56,893 nucleotides of DNA from Treponema_I sp045616125. Lineage in GTDB: Bacteria > Spirochaetota > Spirochaetia > Treponematales > Treponemataceae. This document shows, piece after piece, positions 24,538 to 32,496 of the stretch (position 1 is its first letter; every line of letters begins with the position of its first letter). The notes under the pieces are model-generated. The model was given only the letters and a program-made list of their open reading frames with translations. It searched no databases and was not told the DNA's origin. The stretch is from the NCBI GenBank assembly GCA_045616125.1, contig JAZLGC010000002.1:1-56893 (forward strand). The letters run 5' to 3'. Made by a program: the position numbers and the translations under genes.

Positions 24538-26897
24538 AATTCAGACATCAATTTGAACTGAAAGAAGCAACCCCTACCTATCGAATCTACAAAACCGACG
24601 GCATTACCATCCGTCTTGATTTTTTTAACCATATGATCAGGGTAGCCATCCTTCATGACAGCATCAATCTGCTTCCAACCTGGACTGTCCAGCCAAGACG
24701 CCGGCAGGATCCGGAAACGGGATACGGATTTGTCAACACGCCACAGGCAGGAAGAAACAAGCTGTCCTGTGACGATATGGAACAGCTGCCACCAGAGGTA
24801 CTGACAACAGGAAAAGGACAGGAATCCTTTACCATTGATGATGTCACAATCAGCATCGATTTGTTCAATTTCCGAATGAAATATGAACGAAACGGCAAAC
24901 TGCTGTTTCAGGACCGGGAATACATTGCCTATAATTTTGACGGCGAACTGGGAGATGGCAGCTGTCACTACGTTACCCGTGAGCCTGATGAAGAAATATT
25001 CGGACTGGGGGATAAAACAGGACCGGTAAACAAAAACAAACGGAGTTACCGTCTTGAAGCAGGAGATGCCATGGGCTTTGATGCACGCTCTTCTGACCCC
25101 TTATACAAACAGCTGCCATTCTACATGTGCCGGAATTCAGCCGGCTGCTATGGCATGTATTATGACACCTACAGCAACGGTACCATGAACTTTGGTGCAG
25201 AAATCAACAATTACTACGCACCGTTCAAAAGCTTCAGCTGCGATGAAGAAAACCTGGTGTATTACGTGATTTTTGGCGATATTCCCCAGATTTTGCAGCG
25301 ATTCAGCGCCCTAACCGGACCAGTTGCATTCCCGCCAAAATGGACCTTTGCCTACTGTGGCAGCACCATGAGTTATACTGATGCTCCTGATGCCGATAAC
25401 CAGCTGCGTACCTTCCTGCAGTTATGTCAGAAGCACGGCATTACGCCCGGCGGTTTTTACCTCAGTTCCGGCTATACCCAGATTGGCAAAAAGCGCTATG
25501 TATTCCACTGGAACACCGACAAGGTACCGTCACCGGAAGGTCTGGCATCGTACTTTGCAGAAAACGGTGTCGATTTTCTTCCGAATGTAAAACCGGCATT
25601 TCTGGTAAATCATCCCCTGTACAACCAGATTGCAGACAAGGGGTGGTTCCTTCATTACAGTGACGGAACACCTGCCGTGTTCCCCTTCTGGGATGACTAC
25701 GGCAGTTACCTGGACTTTACCAATCCGGATGCCTTTGCATTCTGGTCCGATTGTGTAAAGAGACAGCTTGTAGATAAAGGCTATCTGAATATGTGGAACG
25801 ATAACAACGAGTACGATATCCATGACAAGGCCGTTCTTGCCCACGGGTTCGGAAACGGTCCCGTTCCAGCCCATCGCATCAGACCGCTGTTCAGTTTTTT
25901 AATGACCCTTGCCAGTTGTGAAAGTCAAAATCAGAGCCGCCGCATTTCATCAGTCTCACGCTGCGGCATCGGCGGTCTTAGCCGTATGGCTACTACCTGG
26001 ACCGGCGACAACAACACCTGTTTTGATGATTTCAGGTATAACCACCGCATGGCCATGACAATGAGCTTAAGTGGCTTTTACAATTTTGGACAGGATATCG
26101 GCGGCTTTGCCGGTAACCGGCCGGAACCGGAACTGTTCCTCCGCTGGATTCAGTACGGCATCTTTACGCCACGGTTTGTTCTGCACAGCTGGAACAGTGA
26201 CGGCAGTGCTACCATGCCCTGGCTGTATCCGGAGCTGATTCCAACCGTAAAGAACCTGTTTGACCTGCGGAACAGACTGATTCCCTACCTGTACACCCAG
26301 GCCTACGAAAGCGCCAAATCCAACAAGCCCATCATTTATCCGGTATTTCTTGAGCAAAGCAATTATGATACAGAAGCTGATTGTTTTATGTTTGGTAGCC
26401 GTATTCTGGCCGTTCCTGTTTTTGATAAAGGGGTTGAAACCGTAACCGTAACGCTGCCGGACACCGCCGAATCCTGGTATCCCAGCCCTCAGAGCACCAC
26501 CACAGGATCCCTGAGCCTGTCGAAGGGTCCCACCACCATTACACTCCCCGCCCCAACAGATGCAGAGCCCGTATGGTTTGTAAAAGCAGGCAGTGTTCTT
26601 CCGCTGGCATCAGGCACCCCGATTCTCAGAAACCGGTCGCTGGACAACATCACGTTTACTGTCTATCCCCTTACACAGGGAAGTTTTACCGCAACTTACC
26701 TGGATGATGATGGCGTCAGCTGGCTTACAGAAGACAACCATCAGGTCATCACCTTCACCGTAGATTGTACGGCGGATACGGTAACAGTCCACGTACAAAG
26801 CACCACCGCTTCAGGAACTCCGCTGCCACCCCCTGAACCAGAATCACTGAACCTTGCACTGCACCCCAGCGACCCCCGCAAACTGGTAATTGCCTGA
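24534..26897 (+). CDS. GH31 alpha-glucosidase/alpha-xylosidase
   Basis: A 787-aa cytoplasmic glycosidase. After an N-terminal beta-domain (to about residue 230), the barrel carries the nucleophile in YLNMWNDNNEYD (family consensus WNDMNE) and the acid/base in TTWTGDNNT. C-terminal beta-domains follow. The ATG at 24534 follows GGGAG and overlaps the esterase stop. Substrate cannot be fixed: alpha-xylosidase for xyloglucan pieces would suit the neighbouring GH5/GH16, but alpha-glucosidase is equally possible. Around residue 660 the sequence TGSLSLSKGPTT is the translation of a dispersed repeat inserted in frame in a surface loop. Confidence 0.9.
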   Translation: MKFRHQFELKEATPTYRIYKTDGITIRLDFFNHMIRVAILHDSINLLPTWTVQPRRRQDPETGYGFVNTPQAGRNKLSCDDMEQLPPEVLTTGKGQESFTIDDVTISIDLFNFRMKYERNGKLLFQDREYIAYNFDGELGDGSCHYVTREPDEEIFGLGDKTGPVNKNKRSYRLEAGDAMGFDARSSDPLYKQLPFYMCRNSAGCYGMYYDTYSNGTMNFGAEINNYYAPFKSFSCDEENLVYYVIFGDIPQILQRFSALTGPVAFPPKWTFAYCGSTMSYTDAPDADNQLRTFLQLCQKHGITPGGFYLSSGYTQIGKKRYVFHWNTDKVPSPEGLASYFAENGVDFLPNVKPAFLVNHPLYNQIADKGWFLHYSDGTPAVFPFWDDYGSYLDFTNPDAFAFWSDCVKRQLVDKGYLNMWNDNNEYDIHDKAVLAHGFGNGPVPAHRIRPLFSFLMTLASCESQNQSRRISSVSRCGIGGLSRMATTWTGDNNTCFDDFRYNHRMAMTMSLSGFYNFGQDIGGFAGNRPEPELFLRWIQYGIFTPRFVLHSWNSDGSATMPWLYPELIPTVKNLFDLRNRLIPYLYTQAYESAKSNKPIIYPVFLEQSNYDTEADCFMFGSRILAVPVFDKGVETVTVTLPDTAESWYPSPQSTTTGSLSLSKGPTTITLPAPTDAEPVWFVKAGSVLPLASGTPILRNRSLDNITFTVYPLTQGSFTATYLDDDGVSWLTEDNHQVITFTVDCTADTVTVHVQSTTASGTPLPPPEPESLNLALHPSDPRKLVIA
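26505..26531. repeat. Dispersed repeat inside the GH31 coding sequence
   Basis: CCCTGAGCCTGTCGAAGGG with flanking GGAT and TCCC, a sequence type found scattered in many bacterial genomes and usually mistranslated as LSLSKG. Here it is in frame in a real gene and encodes residues SLSLSKGP between WYPSPQSTT and TITLPAP. Confidence 0.7.
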
Positions 26898-26913
26898 CAG
26901 TTTCAAGAAAAAG

Positions 26914-27133
26914 GTAGGGTTGTATTGAATACCAATAGAACGTTTTTTGAAAAACCTATCGACGTGCTGATAACGTGCAAAACCGCTCGCTAGCGTCGCT
27001 ACAGGCGAAGCCCGGTAAAGAAACTATCGTTCGTCCATGCTCACCGCATGGACGCCGGGCTTCGACAGTTTTTGCACGTTCTCATCCCATCTACCGGTTT
27101 TTCAGTTTCTCATCATTTTCAATACAACCCTAC
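26914..27133 (+). repeat. R2 hairpin element, copy b
   Basis: 220 bp with perfect 16-bp terminal inverted repeats GTAGGGTTGTATTGAA and TTCAATACAACCCTAC. Second-tier arms TGAAAAACC...AACGTGCAAAA pair with TTTTGCACGTT...GGTTTTTCA. The core is outer stem GAAGCCCGG/CCGGGCTTC and inner stem CGTCCATGC/GCATGGACG, with the unpaired strand AAACTATCGTT on one side. It lies between the convergent GH31 and symporter genes. No coding potential. Confidence 0.85.
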
Positions 27134-27140
27134 GTTTTGT

Positions 27141-28568
27141 TTACCGGCCGCGTGATACCTTCAGTTCAGCGTACAGTTTTTCAAGATTCTTCTTATTCAG
27201 GCTGTAGCAGAAATTCAGCAGGAACCACATAACAGCCAGCACAATGGCAGGTACCAACGTGGCCATGGTATACAGCCGTGAAGTTACTTCAGCAGTCTGT
27301 ACCGTAGCATCAACATTATATCCGATTACCGAAAGCAGCACCGGAACACCAACACCAGCCAGCGTCTGTCCCAGCTTACGGGTAAACGAATAAACAGCGT
27401 AACTGGTACCTTCTTCACGACGGCCAGTCTTGTTTTCATGGTAATCAATAACATCCATAACCAGCGCCCACACTTCCAGAATCAGGAATGTCTGACCGGC
27501 GCTTGACAGGAACAGCAGGGCCATGAATACGGTTGAATTTGCTGCCAGCGGAGTAAATCCGATTGCATACATAACAAAACTGATAATTGCGGAAAGAAGC
27601 AGACCAAAAGAACACAGTTCTTTTTTACCCCATTTGCGAACCAGTTTTCCTACAACAGGCAGGAACATGGCCATAGGAACATAGGTACATACGGTTACCA
27701 GACCGTACAGCCCAGGTTTCTGGTAGTAATTCTTGAACAGATAGTTATAGGTTGTCTGGGTGTACATCTGGAACGCAATCAGCAGCATGGAAACCAGACA
27801 CAGGAAAATAAACGGTGGGTTCTTCAAAAGGTCGCCAACGGTACGGAATACATGCATTTTTGCAGGCTGTCCGTTCTCTGGAATATCCTTATCAAGAACA
27901 ACAATACGTTCCTTTGTCCCCTTAAAATGCAGCCAGTAAATAAGAACGCTGAGCACTGCAATACAGGCTACGGCAACAGTCATCTTGTTTGGATCCAGTG
28001 CTTTTGCCGTGGTACCGTCTGCCAGAGTAACAGTGGTATACACAACCATAGGCAGAACAATCATTGAAGGAATATTACCAAAGCCGGCACCAACAGAACG
28101 CCATACAGAAAGTGCACTGCGTTCAGCAGGATCATCAGTAATAACAGAAGCAAGGGAACCGAATGGAATATTTACACCGGTATACATCATGCCGTACAGA
28201 ATGTAAGTTATGTAGGCAAATACCAGGTAGCCGGAAGGACTCAGGCCCGGAATTTTTACGAACATAAGGACAGCAGAAATGGCCAGAGGAATGGAAGCTC
28301 CCATTACGTAGGGACGGAAGCGGCCATATTTGGTAGGACGCCGGCTGTCAATAAAACCACCCCACATAGGGTCATTAATGGCATCCCAGATACGGGCAAC
28401 CAGCATAAGCATCGTAATTGATGCCAGCGGAATGTGCAGGCAGTCCGTATAGAACATGGTTAAAAACGATGAAATCAACGAAAAGGTCAAAACGCCACCA
28501 AAGTCACCGCATGCGTATGCCATCTTCTCTTTTGTCGTAATTCCCGAAGTCGGGCTCTTTTCAGACAT
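27141..28568 (-). CDS. GPH-family sugar:cation symporter (MelB/XynB type)
   Basis: A 475-aa inner-membrane protein with about 12 transmembrane segments. It carries the GPH signatures ARIWDAINDPMWGGFIDSRR and YGRFRPYVM, with Asp residues for cation coupling. It would import a disaccharide or glycoside with sodium or protons; a xyloside or glucoside is likely beside GH31, GH5 and GH3 genes. The true start is the ATG at 28568, 6 bases after AAAGGAG. An open frame continues upstream to 28676 but is R1 repeat sequence (IHPCIF..., CATAAAEDLKE), not protein. Confidence 0.92.
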   Translation of the reverse strand: MSEKSPTSGITTKEKMAYACGDFGGVLTFSLISSFLTMFYTDCLHIPLASITMLMLVARIWDAINDPMWGGFIDSRRPTKYGRFRPYVMGASIPLAISAVLMFVKIPGLSPSGYLVFAYITYILYGMMYTGVNIPFGSLASVITDDPAERSALSVWRSVGAGFGNIPSMIVLPMVVYTTVTLADGTTAKALDPNKMTVAVACIAVLSVLIYWLHFKGTKERIVVLDKDIPENGQPAKMHVFRTVGDLLKNPPFIFLCLVSMLLIAFQMYTQTTYNYLFKNYYQKPGLYGLVTVCTYVPMAMFLPVVGKLVRKWGKKELCSFGLLLSAIISFVMYAIGFTPLAANSTVFMALLFLSSAGQTFLILEVWALVMDVIDYHENKTGRREEGTSYAVYSFTRKLGQTLAGVGVPVLLSVIGYNVDATVQTAEVTSRLYTMATLVPAIVLAVMWFLLNFCYSLNKKNLEKLYAELKVSRGR

Positions 28569-28574
28569 ATAGTT

Positions 28575-28690
28575 CTCCTTTAAATCTTCCGCGGCAGCGG
28601 TCGCACACGGATGTACGATATCGCAGCTTGCGAAGCAGGATGCATGTGAAAAAATACACGGATGTATATTTTTCACGCCTCCTTATTTAG
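28575..28690 (-). repeat. R1 hairpin repeat, copy c (leader of the symporter)
   Basis: GC-rich box at 28575-28607 (diverged at about five positions), ending on the minus strand in AAAGGAG, the symporter's Shine-Dalgarno. Hairpin A is reduced to GCTT/AAGC at about 28626-28636. Hairpin B at 28646-28676 has arms GTGAAAAATATACA and TGTATTTTTTCAC (mRNA sense) around TCCG. The distal box is truncated to GGAGGC. Confidence 0.75.
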
Positions 28691-28779
28691 TATTTTTCAG
28701 CAACAGAATAATTGTACCATGATATTTTAAATCCATGGGAAACAGGTCACTATCAGTAAACAGATGACGCAGTTTGAAC

Positions 28780-28785
28780 TACACT
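28780..28785 (+). promoter_or_regulatory. -10 element, candidate leaderless promoter
   Basis: TACACT followed by 6 bases and the ATG at 28792. A partial -35 TAAACA lies 17 bases upstream (28757-28762). No Shine-Dalgarno. Confidence 0.45.
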
Positions 28786-28791
28786 AGTACC

Positions 28792-29790
28792 ATGACCTTA
28801 CAAAATGAATTTCTGCCGTATATCTTACCTTCAAAAGATATGCGTTCCTGCTGCATCGCTGAAAACCGTATCTTCCTCCCCTGGGAAACAGCCAGTCTTC
28901 TGTATATGAATACTCATATACCCTTTGCAAAGCGGCAGGAACTTTTCAAACAACTTGCAGAACACATTGAATCCACAAATCCATCTAAAACAGAGAATGT
29001 TGCATATCCTCATATTTCAGATTTCAATGTACTGAATCAGCTGAAAAATCACATAGCCTGTGAAGAATTTCTTTTGGACAAGTTTTATGACAGCCATGAA
29101 GGCACGTATTCCTATGTAATTCACAACGAAAATGATGATTACCGCGCAGCACGATACGAATACTTCTATTCCACTGCAGAAAAAGCCAAAGTCGATGCAT
29201 TACAGGAATTGGAAAAATACCACAGAAAAGAAAATGGTGAATACGAAACCAACGAAATCCGGATTACCAGGTTTTTCATAGATAAACGTACTACTTTGGA
29301 AGGAATTTTTACACTGAAAGGAGAACTGCAATCCCTCTATTTCTGCGGAGAAAACATCCAGTCAATTCTTCCGGAAAACTTCCAGCGATATTATGACTTA
29401 CCCAATCCAGACTATTTTGCAGAAAAATATGTCCATTTACCCCACCCCTTCCGAGCCGGCGATTTTGTCCGGACCATAGGTGAAAAAGATATTGGCATTT
29501 ATACCGGCGACAAAAATGACGAATCGTATCACCAAAATCAAATTCGTCTGAAAAAACTGGCATCAAATCCAAAGCTTATATTTCCTATTGATTTTTCAGA
29601 TATTTCCTGTCGTGTAGAGTACTTCGACCCAAAATTGAAGCTTTTTTCACACAGTCATCCCAGTTTGACCGATCTGGAAAAAGTAGATCTGCCGGAAGAT
29701 TTCAAATACAAAGATTTGTTTGTTACCGCCTCAGAATTACTTCGTAGCGGCGGCTCCATTGAAGCACTGCAGCAGTATCTGGATACATAG
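28792..29790 (+). CDS. Hypothetical protein, 332 aa
   Basis: Not recognised. A soluble, acidic protein without signal peptide or membrane segments; the first 80 residues look helical, and the region around 120-210 is rich in Tyr, Glu and Arg (DDYRAARYEYFYSTAEKAK). PHPFRAGDFVRTIGEKDIGIYTG near residue 220 resembles a small beta-barrel such as those in SH3-like or YopX-like folds. This is only an impression. It stands alone, between a leaderless-type promoter and R2 copy c, at the start of a patch of small unknown genes. Confidence 0.65.
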   Translation: MTLQNEFLPYILPSKDMRSCCIAENRIFLPWETASLLYMNTHIPFAKRQELFKQLAEHIESTNPSKTENVAYPHISDFNVLNQLKNHIACEEFLLDKFYDSHEGTYSYVIHNENDDYRAARYEYFYSTAEKAKVDALQELEKYHRKENGEYETNEIRITRFFIDKRTTLEGIFTLKGELQSLYFCGENIQSILPENFQRYYDLPNPDYFAEKYVHLPHPFRAGDFVRTIGEKDIGIYTGDKNDESYHQNQIRLKKLASNPKLIFPIDFSDISCRVEYFDPKLKLFSHSHPSLTDLEKVDLPEDFKYKDLFVTASELLRSGGSIEALQQYLDT

Positions 29791-29795
29791 TAAAC

Positions 29796-30017
29796 GTAGG
29801 TATTAATTAACCAGCGCTCAATAAGTATTTGAAAAATCTACCGGCATGCTGGTGACTGAAAAAAACGCTCGATATCGTCGCTATTGGTGAAGCCCGGCAT
29901 AGAAACTATCGTTCGTCCATGCTCACCGCATGGACGCCGGGCTTCAACAATTTTTTTCAGTCCCCATCCTGCCTCCCGATTTTTCAGCTTCCTCAAATAA
30001 CGTTAATTAATACGTAC
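29796..30017 (+). repeat. R2 hairpin element, copy c
   Basis: 222 bp with terminal inverted repeats GTAGGTATTAATTAAC and GTTAATTAATACGTAC (one mismatch). Second-tier arms TGAAAAATC...GACTGAAAAAAA pair with TTTTTTTCAGTC...GATTTTTCA. The core is the same as in copies a and b, including the 43-base stretch from AAACTATCGTT to the closing CCGGGCTTC. Both arm tiers differ from copy b in sequence but pair within this copy. Confidence 0.85.
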
Positions 30018-30062
30018 AACAGTTTTACAACAGAGCGGCAAATTCCTATAAGTAAAGAGAAC

Positions 30063-30611
30063 ATGAAGATATATTTATTAGACAGAAACCCGGAAATGAT
30101 TCTCGAATGGAAGAAACAGTTTAGCAGCACTGAAGACGTTGAAATTGTTCTGGATACATTTGAGCATTTTATGGACACCCATGAAGTACAATGCATTGTG
30201 TCGCCGGCAAATTCCTATGGTATTATGGATGGTGGTTATGATGCCGCCATTACGGATTATTTTGGCATTGATCTGATGCTTGATGTTCAAAATTACATTT
30301 TGCAGAATTATTTTGGGGAACAACCGGTAGGTTCCAGTTTCATCATCGATATCCCCGGAACACGACAAAAACTGATTCACACCCCCACCATGCGGATTCC
30401 CTCACAGATTAAAGACCCGCACATAGTCTATCAGTGTATGAGAACCACCCTTATGGCGGCCATACAGAATAACGTTGAAAGCATAGTCATACCAGCTTTT
30501 GGGGCCGCTACCGGAAAAGTTCCCCGTCCAACAATTGCAAACCGTATGAAAGCCGCCTACAACCAGATACAAAATCCGCCGGTTGAACTTTCTTGGGATG
30601 TGATTATTTGA
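30063..30611 (+). CDS. Macro-domain protein
   Basis: A 182-aa single-domain protein. The macro fold is indicated by CIVSPANSYGIMDGGYDAAI (ligand-binding loop 1 after the PAN motif) and SIVIPAFGAATGKV (loop 2). Macro domains bind or hydrolyse ADP-ribose and its esters; here either removal of ADP-ribose marks or binding of a nucleotide signal is possible. The ATG at 30063 follows AAAGAGA; the longer frame from 29919 is R2 sequence. It is followed after 22 bases by a small helical protein gene with a good Shine-Dalgarno, suggesting one transcript of three small genes. Confidence 0.82.
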   Translation: MKIYLLDRNPEMILEWKKQFSSTEDVEIVLDTFEHFMDTHEVQCIVSPANSYGIMDGGYDAAITDYFGIDLMLDVQNYILQNYFGEQPVGSSFIIDIPGTRQKLIHTPTMRIPSQIKDPHIVYQCMRTTLMAAIQNNVESIVIPAFGAATGKVPRPTIANRMKAAYNQIQNPPVELSWDVII

Positions 30612-30633
30612 AATTAAGAAGGAGCTTATATTC

Positions 30634-31017
30634 ATGCCGGACACAAGACTTGAAGATTTTTTGACAAACAGTTTCTCTGTTACCGGTGCGTACATTGCAT
30701 TGAATACTACGCTAAAGAATTTTTTAGTGCTGGTACACAATAATTCCAGACTGCGCCCTTCATTTCAGAAAGCATCTGAACAATCACTGATTGCAGATAT
30801 ACAGTCTATTTCTGACAACAATACCATACTCGGCGACGGCAACAAGCTGATGGAGCAAAAATCCGAATTTCTCAAAATGATCAAGTCCACCCACCACATA
30901 CATTTTACAGAATCACAGAAATCGTTCTTGATAAAAATCATACAACAGTTTTACGACATCCAGACCAGAGAATTTGAACTACGTCAGCAAGAAAAATCTG
31001 AATTACAAGCACCGTAA
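30634..31017 (+). CDS. Hypothetical protein, 127 aa
   Basis: Not recognised. Small, soluble and almost entirely helical by residue pattern, with a charged C-terminal helix (REFELRQQEKSELQ). AGAAGGAG precedes the ATG at a good distance, supporting translation. It lies 22 bases after the macro-domain gene and 14 bases before a further small frame, so it may form a unit with the macro protein. Confidence 0.6.
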   Translation: MPDTRLEDFLTNSFSVTGAYIALNTTLKNFLVLVHNNSRLRPSFQKASEQSLIADIQSISDNNTILGDGNKLMEQKSEFLKMIKSTHHIHFTESQKSFLIKIIQQFYDIQTREFELRQQEKSELQAP

Positions 31018-31031
31018 GGAAAATACCTTAA

Positions 31032-31247
31032 ATGACTGAATGGACACTACGGAAACCCGAAAGAGAATTATACCAGCTTGTTCAAAGACTTCGCTTAACA
31101 GCTGCTACAATCGAAACATTCATGGTAACCGGAGGAAAAGCAGGTCAAGTCCAAAAATACGCATTTAAATCGAGTTTTGTATCCCTTGCGTACGGATCAT
31201 CGGCACAATTTCTTGTAAAAAGGCCGGAATACCCTGAAATTTGCTGA
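31032..31247 (+). CDS. Hypothetical small protein, 71 aa
   Basis: Not recognised. A short basic protein preceded by AAGGAAAA, a modest ribosome-binding site 9 or more bases from the ATG. The sequence ends abruptly (RPEYPEIC) in a region that then becomes A/T-rich and non-coding before the tRNA genes, so it may be a shortened remnant of a larger gene. The first 40 residues look helical. Confidence 0.35.
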   Translation: MTEWTLRKPERELYQLVQRLRLTAATIETFMVTGGKAGQVQKYAFKSSFVSLAYGSSAQFLVKRPEYPEIC

Positions 31248-31371
31248 AATGTCATGCAATATACTGAAACACGTTAAAAATGCCAAAAGCAGCCAGTTTG
31301 TGCAAAAAATCATCCGAAACATGCCTGAAATACAGGGTGAAAAAGTGTGTTATGTAAAAAAAACGCTATAT

Positions 31372-31407
31372 AAAAAAAGCTCCGAAACCGAAGTCTCGAA
31401 GCTTTTT
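31372..31407 (-). terminator. Intrinsic terminator of the tRNA unit
   Basis: On the minus strand a stem AGCTTCGAGAC/GTTTCGGAGCT (with G-U pairs) is followed by TTTTTTT. A five-T run on the other side makes it possibly bidirectional for the macro-domain operon. Confidence 0.7.
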
Positions 31408-31411
31408 GAGG

Positions 31412-31485
31412 TGGACGATGAGAGGATCGAACTCCCGACATTCAGGGTCTAAACGAGAGGCTGGAAGGACTTTAGCTAATCGTCC
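31412..31485 (-). tRNA. Degenerate tRNA-Val-like sequence (probable pseudo-tRNA)
   Basis: The acceptor stem GGACGAT/ATCGTCC plus A, the start of the D arm (TTAGCT) and the whole T arm (GGGAG TTCGATC CTCTC) match a normal tRNA-Val(UAC). The D loop lacks the conserved GG (AAAGTCCTTCC instead). The anticodon stem pairs at only three of five positions (TCTCG against CCTGA), and the loop reads TTTAGAC, giving anticodon UAG instead of UAC. It is unlikely to be a working tRNA unless the central region is edited or folds unconventionally. It is co-oriented with, and downstream of, tRNA-Pro. Confidence 0.6.
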
Positions 31486-31559
31486 ATATAACTCATTTCT
31501 GAGTGCTGTATTTTTATACCAAATCAATTCGATTTAGTCAAGCGTTACAGCCACGCTAG

Positions 31560-31632
31560 TCGGAACGACAGGATTTGAACCTGCGACATCCTGCTCCCAA
31601 AGCAGGCGCGCTACCAGCTGCGCTACGTTCCG
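31560..31632 (-). tRNA. tRNA-Pro (UGG)
   Basis: Cloverleaf intact: acceptor CGGAACG/CGTTCCG with discriminator A, D arm with GCGC/GCGC-type pairing and GG in the loop (AGCTGGTAGC), anticodon stem CCTGC/GCAGG with loop TTTGGGA (anticodon TGG), and T arm CAGGTTCAAATCCTG. CCA is not encoded. The U34 anticodon can read most proline codons. Confidence 0.93.
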
Positions 31633-31646
31633 TTGCTGATGTAATG

Positions 31647-31675
31647 AAGATATATTTTATCACGACTTTTGTCAA
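31647..31675 (-). promoter_or_regulatory. Promoter of the tRNA unit
   Basis: Minus strand TTGACA (consensus -35), 17 bases, TATCTT; transcription would begin about 8 bases before the tRNA-Pro 5' end. The rest of 31676-31875 is A/T-rich with no gene seen. Confidence 0.6.
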
Positions 31676-31875
31676 TAAGCGTAGAGATTTTTTTTCCATC
31701 TTTTCTAATTATTAAAAACTTGTTATATTTAGTCAGGAACCAGAAGAAGAACCAGATGGTATTGAGCCTTGCTTACATTGCTGTACGTCTTTTGCTTCTT
31801 AAAACTGCTTACATGTGATTCTTCTGCTGGTACCTTTTTTATTTTGTTGATACTAAGGCTGCTAAGTTTTTACCT

Positions 31876-32475
31876 ATGAAGCAATCTGAAAAAAATTTCC
31901 TATCCCCACGACAACTGTCCATCCGCATATCTGCCGGAATCATGATTTTATTCCTGCTGATTATCTTAGGTCTTATCATTAAAGGCTTTTCCGATGGAAT
32001 CTTTACGTCAGTAGAAAGTTTACAACAGTACATATCTCAATTCGGTATATGGGCACCTATGGTGCTTGCTGTCTTTCAGGGAACAAAAGTTCTTGTTCCC
32101 GTTATACCATCAGCATTGGGGTATGCAGCGGGTACGGTACTTTTTGGACCACGCATCAGTTTTTTCTGTAATTATGCCGGAATCTGCGCAGGCTCTATTG
32201 CAGCTTTTTTACTGGCCCGAAAATGCGGGAAACCACTTATGGACGAAATGTTTCCGCAGGGAAAATATGCAAAGCTGACAGAATGGGCTTCCAAAAGCAA
32301 ATCCTACACGGCAGTTCTAATCATTGCCATGATTCAACCATTTCTCCCTGACGATTTCTTTTGTTATCTTTCAGGTCTTTCAAACATGAAATGTCATAAA
32401 TTTTTCGCTGTAATTATTGCAGTACGGCCATGGATTATCCTTGGATACTGCTTTGTTTTTTCTTTCATAAATTAG
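31876..32475 (+). CDS. VTT-domain (TVP38/TMEM64/DedA-like) membrane protein
   Basis: A 199-aa membrane protein with about five to six hydrophobic segments. The VTT/SNARE-associated motif is visible as the strand of small residues and a re-entrant loop: GYAAGTVLFGPRISFFCNYAG, then GSIAAFLLARKCGK and IQPFLPDDFFCYLSGLSNM. Related DedA/TVP38 proteins help move phospholipids or undecaprenyl phosphate between leaflets. It is first in a four-gene unit with PssA, Psd and PAP2, which supports a role in lipid handling. No Shine-Dalgarno is evident before its ATG. Confidence 0.85.
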   Translation: MKQSEKNFLSPRQLSIRISAGIMILFLLIILGLIIKGFSDGIFTSVESLQQYISQFGIWAPMVLAVFQGTKVLVPVIPSALGYAAGTVLFGPRISFFCNYAGICAGSIAAFLLARKCGKPLMDEMFPQGKYAKLTEWASKSKSYTAVLIIAMIQPFLPDDFFCYLSGLSNMKCHKFFAVIIAVRPWIILGYCFVFSFIN

Positions 32476-32496
32476 CACTATATGAGGTAACTTGAT

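Noticed and set aside
26975..27232. Plus-strand frame of 85 codons
   Set aside because: It runs through R2 copy b and then antisense to the symporter gene.
28569..28676. 36-residue N-terminal extension of the symporter reading frame
   Set aside because: It translates R1 repeat copy c, including its hairpins; the Shine-Dalgarno AAAGGAG and ATG at 28568 fit the real start.
18529..30017. R2 elements as integron attC sites
   Set aside because: The fold is similar in spirit, but the conserved GTTRRRY/RYYYAAC ends are absent and no integrase is present in the window; kept only as an analogy.
29919..30062. 48-residue N-terminal extension of the macro-domain frame
   Set aside because: It is R2 copy c sequence; the same residues (MLTAWTPGF) appear antisense near 18625 in another R2 copy.
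31249..31452. 67-codon frame after the small hypothetical gene
   Set aside because: It runs through the terminator hairpin and the degenerate tRNA; the end DERIELPTF is tRNA sequence read as protein.
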